DNA from: Rhodovarius crocodyli
Lineage (GTDB): Bacteria; Pseudomonadota; Alphaproteobacteria; Acetobacterales; Acetobacteraceae
Direction of reading: 5' to 3'
NCBI GenBank assembly: GCA_945901085.1
Contig: CAMDJV010000037.1
Coordinates: 1 to 36,905 of the forward strand
DNA: 36,905 bases
Below are positions 32,770 through 36,905 of this stretch, piece by piece; within the stretch, counting starts at the first letter, position 1; every line of letters begins with the position of its first letter. Under the pieces are notes generated by a model. The model worked only from the letters and a program-made list of their open reading frames with translations, was not told the origin of the DNA and searched no databases. Position numbers and translations under genes: made by a program.

Positions 32770-33534
32770 ATGTCCGAACCCACCGCCACGCCGGCCACAG
32801 CGCCGCTCCTGCCCCCACTCTACAATGCCCTGGAGCCGCTCTCCCCGCAGCGCCATGCCGCGCTGCGCCTGCGCCATGGCGACTACACATTTGCGGCAGG
32901 GATATCGGCCATTCCCCTAGCGGCCGAGGAATTCGCCGCTGCCAGCCGCCATTACCCCATCGTCTTCACCACCGCGATGCCGCATATGCCCATGGCACTC
33001 ATGAGCCTGCTGGCCGATATCAATACCTTTGTTGACGCCAATGGCGCCTGGCAGCCGGGCAAATATATCCCTGCCTATCTCCGCCGTTTCCCCTTCTTCC
33101 TGGCCCAAATGGCCGAGGGCCGCGATGAGATGGCCCTATGCATGGATACCTCCGCGACGCAGGCCAGCAGCACCGAGGGTGAGGTATTATTCGGCGCCGA
33201 TGGCAAACCCACCCCCTTTCTGGACCAAGCCTTCGCCTTCTGCCGCAGCCTCGAGGCGGCCATGCAGCAGACCCTCGCACTGAGCAATGTCCTGACCGGC
33301 CTGAACCTTCTGCAACCCGCCGCCATGCAGTTCGAGCAGAATGGCAAGCCCACCAAGATAGACGGCTTCCACGCCATCCAGCGTGACGCCTTCGCCACCC
33401 TGCCCGCCGAAAAACTGGCCGAACTGCGTGACAATGGCGTGCTGGACCTGATCTACGCCCATTTCACATCAATGGGCGCCATGCAGGAACTGGCAGCCCG
33501 CAGCGCCGCCCGCGCCCGCCCTCTTGTCGGCTGA
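32770..33534 (+). CDS. SapC-family protein
   Basis: 254 aa. The ATG at 32770 has AGGA 5-8 bases upstream. It matches the SapC family (PF07277): LSPQRHAALRLRHGDYTFAA near the N-terminus, EEFAAASRHYPIVFT (about 56-70), an acidic middle part with WQPGKYIPAYLRRFPFFLA (about 96-114), and a C-terminal regulatory-like stretch FEQNGKPTKIDGFHAIQRDA. There is no signal peptide. The name comes from a surface-array locus, but the function in alphaproteobacteria is not settled; SapC genes often neighbour cupin-like oxygenase genes. Here it is divergent from the repeat protein and JmjC-type operon, which makes a functional link likely though unproven. Confidence 0.88.
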   Translation: MSEPTATPATAPLLPPLYNALEPLSPQRHAALRLRHGDYTFAAGISAIPLAAEEFAAASRHYPIVFTTAMPHMPMALMSLLADINTFVDANGAWQPGKYIPAYLRRFPFFLAQMAEGRDEMALCMDTSATQASSTEGEVLFGADGKPTPFLDQAFAFCRSLEAAMQQTLALSNVLTGLNLLQPAAMQFEQNGKPTKIDGFHAIQRDAFATLPAEKLAELRDNGVLDLIYAHFTSMGAMQELAARSAARARPLVG

Positions 33535-33588
33535 CCCATAACGGACCACTTTAGTCCGCAAAGCATCAGTTGAGGGTCGCACAGACAC

Positions 33589-34149
33589 ATGTTTATCGAA
33601 ACCGAAGGCACGCCCAACCCCGCCACCCTGAAATTCCTGCCCGGGCGGGATGTGATGGGCCCGCGCGGCACGGCGGATTTCATCTCGGCCGAGGTTGCGG
33701 TGCGCAGCCCACTCGCCACCCGCATCTTCGCACTCCCCGGCGTGGCGCGGGTTTTTCTGGGTGGCGAATTCATCACCGTCACCAAGGCCGATGACGCGGA
33801 TTGGATGGCCCTGCGCCCCGCAGTGCTCTCGGCCGTGATGGCGCATTACGTCGCTGGCCTGCCCATCCTTGAAGGCGAAGAGGATCTCGAGGCCGAGGAT
33901 ACCGACCCCGCCGATGCCGAAATCGTCGCCACCATCAAGGAATTGCTCGATACCCGCGTGCGCCCCGCCGTGGCGGGCGATGGCGGTGACATCGTCTTCC
34001 GTGGCTTCCGCGATGGGGTGGTAAAGCTGCTCATGCAGGGCGCCTGCTCCGGCTGCCCCTCCTCGCGCGCCACGCTCAAGCATGGTGTGGAGAATATGCT
34101 GCGCCATTACGTGCCCGAAGTGCTGAGCGTGGAGCAGGTGGAGGCGTAA
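33589..34149 (+). CDS. NfuA-type NifU-family iron-sulfur carrier
   Basis: 186 aa, the normal length of alphaproteobacterial Nfu proteins. The N-terminal Nfu_N domain (about 1-88) begins MFIETEGTPNPATLKFLPGR; an acidic linker (EGEEDLEAEDTDPADAE) leads to the C-terminal NifU domain (about 110-175) with the cluster-binding CxxC pair C153 and C156 in GACSGCPSS. It carries and delivers 4Fe-4S clusters to apoproteins in the cytoplasm. The start at 33589 fits the conserved N-terminus; GAGGG lies about 12 bases upstream. It is 54 bp after the SapC-family gene. Confidence 0.95.
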   Translation: MFIETEGTPNPATLKFLPGRDVMGPRGTADFISAEVAVRSPLATRIFALPGVARVFLGGEFITVTKADDADWMALRPAVLSAVMAHYVAGLPILEGEEDLEAEDTDPADAEIVATIKELLDTRVRPAVAGDGGDIVFRGFRDGVVKLLMQGACSGCPSSRATLKHGVENMLRHYVPEVLSVEQVEA

Positions 34150-34459
34150 AACCCTTTCACTCCGCGCCCCGTGGTGCTCTCCGCCGAAAAGGGCGCGCCG
34201 GCCGCCTTGGCCGCGTCACCCGGCGCTTCTGGCGGGCGGCTGACAAACGAATGGTGGGGGAAACAAGATCGAGGGGCTTTGCCCCTCGAGCACCCCAGGA
34301 GGGTCGACATGTATGTCGACGAGTTTCCTCCACCTTCGTTAAATTATTGATTTTAAAAGTAATCAAAGGTCCAGGAAAATGATTTTCCTGGTGGGTGAGC
34401 GCGAGAGGCCAAAGCCCTTTCGCTCCTCTTCCCCGCCATCAGCATTCTTCAGCAACCGG
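34150..34459. other. 310-bp intergenic region, no gene seen
   Basis: No credible coding frame: the frames found are short, lack ribosome binding sites and run across palindromes. The right half holds four perfect or near-perfect inverted repeats (listed as a separate repeat feature) and drops in GC. It separates nfuA and the convergent histidine phosphatase gene, so it may end both transcripts. Confidence 0.7.
34269..34391. repeat. Cluster of four palindromes (REP-like element)
   Basis: TCGAGGGGC-TTT-GCCCCTCGA (34269-34289) has a 9-bp perfect stem. GTCGACAT-GT-ATGTCGAC (34303-34320) has an 8-bp stem. TTGATT...AATCAA (34347-34366) has 6 bp. CCAGGAAAAT-G-ATTTTCCTGG (34371-34391) has a 10-bp perfect stem. 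All lie in the convergent gap between nfuA and the phosphatase gene. The density looks like an interspersed repeat element or a bidirectional terminator; none is followed by a clean T-run. Confidence 0.75.
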
Positions 34460-35017
34460 CTAATGATGCCGCCACACCACATTCTCCGGCGCCGCCTCGC
34501 GCGGGTCTGCCTGCAGCCACTCCCCATTGCCCATCGAGCGGCCGGTAAAGGCCAGAATAAACCCCCAATGCGACACCACAACCGTATGCGCCCAATCCTC
34601 GCGCGCGGCGATTTCGCTGCGGAAACCATGCGCACGGGTCACCACCGCATGCTCCGGCTCCTCCGTCCCCGGCCACCAGATATCCTCAATGCCGTCAAAC
34701 GCCACATGGGGGAATTCGCGCGCAACAACGCTGATCGGCCGCCCGACATCGCAGGTAAAGGCGTAACGCTCCCGCACCTGGGGCGTGACATGAATCGGCA
34801 GGCCCAGCTTCTCGGCCAGCGGTGCCGCCGTTTGCAGCGCCCTTGTATAGGGCGAGGCGATGATGCGGCGAATATTCTGCCCCGCCAGCCCCTCAGCCGC
34901 ATCGGCCGCCTGCTGGTGGCCCAAATCGGTCAATCGGGGGTCGATAATGCCCGGGTCCACCCTGGTGCGGCTGAAATGCAGGTTGAATTCGCTCTGGCCA
35001 TGGCGCAGCAGGATCAT
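34460..35017 (-). CDS. Histidine phosphatase (phosphoglycerate mutase-like) family protein
   Basis: 185 aa. The phosphoacceptor motif is LLRHGQSEFN (H6) near the N-terminus, followed by LTDLGHQQAADAAEGL, the second arginine motif IIASPYTRALQTA, the catalytic E in QVRERY and the second histidine in VVVSHWGFIL. It is a short, single-domain phosphatase of the SixA/CobC-like size class rather than a glycolytic mutase. Substrate unknown. It is convergent with nfuA, and divergent from the Tim44-like gene (157-bp gap). Confidence 0.92.
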   Translation of the reverse strand: MILLRHGQSEFNLHFSRTRVDPGIIDPRLTDLGHQQAADAAEGLAGQNIRRIIASPYTRALQTAAPLAEKLGLPIHVTPQVRERYAFTCDVGRPISVVAREFPHVAFDGIEDIWWPGTEEPEHAVVTRAHGFRSEIAAREDWAHTVVVSHWGFILAFTGRSMGNGEWLQADPREAAPENVVWRHH

Positions 35018-35174
35018 CGCATCATCCTCAGATTGCTACTGGCGGCGATACAGGGCTGAAGGCCAATGGTCCATAGATGGAGATTCTGTCATTGAAACAT
35101 TGCATCACGGACATCTGGTCATTGTAGGCGAAGCCGCCGCACCCTAATTAGACCGCTCAGGAGTTATCATCGCC

Positions 35175-35816
35175 ATGCAAGGCAGCTTTCCCTTCGATCT
35201 CATCCTCTTCGGCATGGTGGCCGCGTTTCTGGTGCTGCGCCTGCGCAGCGTGCTGGGCAAACGCCAGGGCTTTGAGCGCCCGCCAGCCGATGCCCGGCCC
35301 GCCACCCCCATCGCCATGGGGCGCGAGGCGCCGCGCGGCCCCGCCGCCGCCGCACCCATCGTCAGCGGCGTCGCCGCGCAAACCATCAGCCGCATCGGCG
35401 CCATCGATACCAGCTTCGAGCCCGCAGCCTTCCTCGGCGGTGCCGAAGGGGCGTTTCGCATGATCGTCACCGCCTTCGCCGCCGGCGACAGGCAGACGCT
35501 GCGCGGCCTGCTCAGTGACGACACCTATGCCGGTTTCGAACTGGCCATCACCGGCCGCGAAAATGCCGGCGAGACCCAGCGCACCGAAATCCGCGCCATC
35601 AACGCCGTCAGCATTGATGCCGCCGAGCTGCGCGGCGCGCTGGCCGATATCACCGTGCGCTTCGTGACCGACCAGGTGAATATGACCACTGCCAAGAGCG
35701 GCGAGGTGATCAGCGGCTCCGATGCGATCACCGAACTCACCGATCTATGGACCTTCCAGCGCGATGTCGCCGACAAAGACCCAACCTGGCGCCTGGTGGC
35801 GACGCGCAGCCTGTAG
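35175..35816 (+). CDS. Tim44-like domain protein (TimA-type)
   Basis: 213 aa. AGGAG lies 12 bases before the ATG. One N-terminal membrane segment (about 7-22, FDLILFGMVAAFLVLRLRS) is followed by a basic, Ala/Pro-rich linker (about 25-65) and the Tim44 domain (about 80-213: FLGGAEGAFRMIVTAFAAGD, LLSDDTYAGFE, and the closing LTDLWTFQRDVADKDPTWRL). Alphaproteobacterial homologues of mitochondrial Tim44 are inner-membrane proteins facing the cytoplasm and are usually found next to mltA, as here. The exact bacterial role is unsettled; cell envelope biogenesis is likely. It overlaps the mltA start by 53 bp. Confidence 0.92.
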   Translation: MQGSFPFDLILFGMVAAFLVLRLRSVLGKRQGFERPPADARPATPIAMGREAPRGPAAAAPIVSGVAAQTISRIGAIDTSFEPAAFLGGAEGAFRMIVTAFAAGDRQTLRGLLSDDTYAGFELAITGRENAGETQRTEIRAINAVSIDAAELRGALADITVRFVTDQVNMTTAKSGEVISGSDAITELTDLWTFQRDVADKDPTWRLVATRSL

Positions 35817-36891
35817 GCTACCGGCCGCGCTGGCGCTGCTCTGCCTGCAGGCCTGCACCCAAGGCCCCCAGCCCAATATCCCGCTCGATACATTGCCGGG
35901 CTGGCATGAGGATACGGTGCATGAGGCGCTTCCCGCCCTGCGCCGAAGCTGCGCCCGATGGTCCACAATGCCACCCGACGCAGCCCTTGGCGGCCCGCCC
36001 GGGCCCGGGCGGCAAGTGGCCGATTGGGCCCCGGCCTGCCAGGCCATCGCCGCCTTGGAGGATCCGGTGGAGCCCCGCGCGCTGCGCCGCCTCCTCGCCA
36101 CCCATCTCCAGGCGCTCGACCAAGGCACCGGCACCCTGACAGGCTATTTCGAGCCCGTCCTGCGCGGCACCACAGCCCCTAGCCCGCGCCACACCACACC
36201 GCTTCACGCCCTGCCGCCCGGCCCCGGCCCGCACCCCTCCCGCGCCGCCATCGAGGCCGGCGCGCTGCGCAACCGTGGCCTGGAACTGGTTTGGGTGGAT
36301 GACGCCGTGGATGCGTTTTTCCTGCATATTCAAGGCAGCGGCCGGGTGGTGCTGGCCGATGGCACGGTGCTGCGCCTGGGCTATGCCGGGCAGAATGGCC
36401 TGCCCTATTTCGCCATTGGCCGGCTGCTGATCCAGCGCGGCGAGATCGACCGCGCGGCCATGAGCATGCAGGCCATCCAGGCCTGGTTGCGCCAGGCCAG
36501 CCCCGCCGCAGCGGCCGAGGTGATGCAGGCCAATCCATCCTACATCTTCTTCCGCCCGCTGGAGGGGCTGGCAGCCCATGAGGGGCCGCTGGGCTCCTTC
36601 GGCGTGCCGCTGACCCCACAACGCTCAGTGGCGGTGGATGTCGAACACGTGCCCCAGGGCGCGCCGGTATTCATGGCCGGGGTGGAGAATATGCCGCCAA
36701 GGCTGCTGGTGGCACAGGATACGGGCGGCGCCATTCGCGGCCCCGCCCGGGCCGATCTGTTCTGGGGCTGGGGCGATGAGGCCGGCGCCAGGGCCGGCGG
36801 ACTTAATCAGCCCGCCCGCATCTTCGTGCTCGTCCCGCGGCAGCCTGCGCCGCGTTCACTGCGCATGGTCCAGCCATTGCCGAGAGAATGA
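35764..36891 (+). CDS. mltA: Membrane-bound lytic murein transglycosylase A
   Basis: 375 aa lipoprotein that cleaves peptidoglycan to 1,6-anhydromuropeptides at the outer membrane. The ATG at 35764 is chosen because it yields a full lipoprotein signal (LPAALALLCLQAC, C31); ATG 35722 would add only a weak extension. The MltA domain starts at about 110 (GTLTGYFEPVLRG), and the 3D domain holds AQDTGGAIRGPARADLFWGW with the catalytic aspartate. FFLHIQGSGRVVLADG and YFAIGRLLIQRGEI are also family-typical. Its start lies inside the Tim44-like gene (53-bp overlap), so the two are translationally linked. The stop overlaps the next ATG. Confidence 0.93.
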   Translation: MSPTKTQPGAWWRRAACRLPAALALLCLQACTQGPQPNIPLDTLPGWHEDTVHEALPALRRSCARWSTMPPDAALGGPPGPGRQVADWAPACQAIAALEDPVEPRALRRLLATHLQALDQGTGTLTGYFEPVLRGTTAPSPRHTTPLHALPPGPGPHPSRAAIEAGALRNRGLELVWVDDAVDAFFLHIQGSGRVVLADGTVLRLGYAGQNGLPYFAIGRLLIQRGEIDRAAMSMQAIQAWLRQASPAAAAEVMQANPSYIFFRPLEGLAAHEGPLGSFGVPLTPQRSVAVDVEHVPQGAPVFMAGVENMPPRLLVAQDTGGAIRGPARADLFWGWGDEAGARAGGLNQPARIFVLVPRQPAPRSLRMVQPLPRE

Positions 36892-36905
36892 TTCAAGGTC
36901 TTCGA
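36888..36905 (+). CDS. Possible start of the next gene (partial)
   Basis: An ATG at 36888 overlaps the mltA stop (ATGA) and reads MIQGLR to the window end. In many alphaproteobacteria mltA is followed by an Smr-domain gene, but six codons cannot identify it. Confidence 0.3.

Noticed and set aside
34107-34366. Short minus-strand frames in the nfuA-phosphatase gap
   Set aside because: They cross palindromes and the nfuA 3' end, lack start signals and resemble no protein.

Overview
The window is high-GC, densely packed bacterial DNA. Several things point to an alphaproteobacterium, most likely Acetobacteraceae (Roseomonas-like): a Tim44-like gene followed by mltA, tricarboxylate (Bug/TctC) receptors without their membrane partners, a fused indolepyruvate ferredoxin oxidoreductase, a SapC-family protein and NfuA-type NifU. 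This is inferred from gene content; there is no rRNA or other marker. I see no tRNA, rRNA, CRISPR, transposase or phage gene.

Region 1 (1-8.6 kb, minus strand) is one long catabolic operon with repeated ATGA start/stop overlaps. In transcription order it holds a Bug receptor, two PuuE/cyclic-imide-hydrolase-like polysaccharide deacetylase-fold enzymes, a CitE-like lyase, a maleate-isomerase/Asp-Glu-racemase-fold protein, a glyoxalase-like protein and a DppABC-type transporter whose last permease runs off the window. It looks made for uptake and hydrolysis of a small cyclic amide or imide, or of a peptide-like compound. Region 2 (8.7-10.5 kb) has a lone short flagellin with a strikingly AT-rich centre, a MaoC hydratase and a small secreted protein. 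Region 3 (10.5-15.6 kb) has an acyl-CoA dehydrogenase overlapping a fused 2-oxoacid:ferredoxin oxidoreductase, plus an acyl-CoA thioesterase. Region 4 (15.7-19.6 kb) holds transporters: MFS, a UPF0126/TRIC-like channel preceded by a tiny membrane ORF, another Bug receptor and a DMT exporter.

Region 5 (19.6-26.9 kb) is an ABC-type (group 2/3) capsule locus: KpsD/CtrA-like, KpsE/CtrB-like, KpsT and KpsM plus a lipoprotein on the minus strand, and a divergent KpsC-like Kdo-transferase-family protein with an SDR on the plus strand. Region 6 (26.9-30.3 kb) is housekeeping and metabolic: NnrD, a conserved hypothetical, LysE, a medium-chain reductase and a VOC protein.

Region 7 (30.2-33.5 kb) is the most unusual. 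Two paralogous proteins with Tat-like signals consist almost wholly of DxDPNDGPGxGRGG tandem repeats. The nearer one lies 6 bp upstream of a JmjC/cupin_4 oxygenase gene in the same orientation, and a SapC-family gene is divergent. I propose a substrate plus hydroxylase system (repeat proteins modified by a RoxA-like Fe(II)/2-oxoglutarate oxygenase, then exported). Region 8 (33.5-36.9 kb) has NfuA-like NifU, a cluster of perfect palindromes, a histidine phosphatase, Tim44-like and MltA genes, and the first codons of a further gene.
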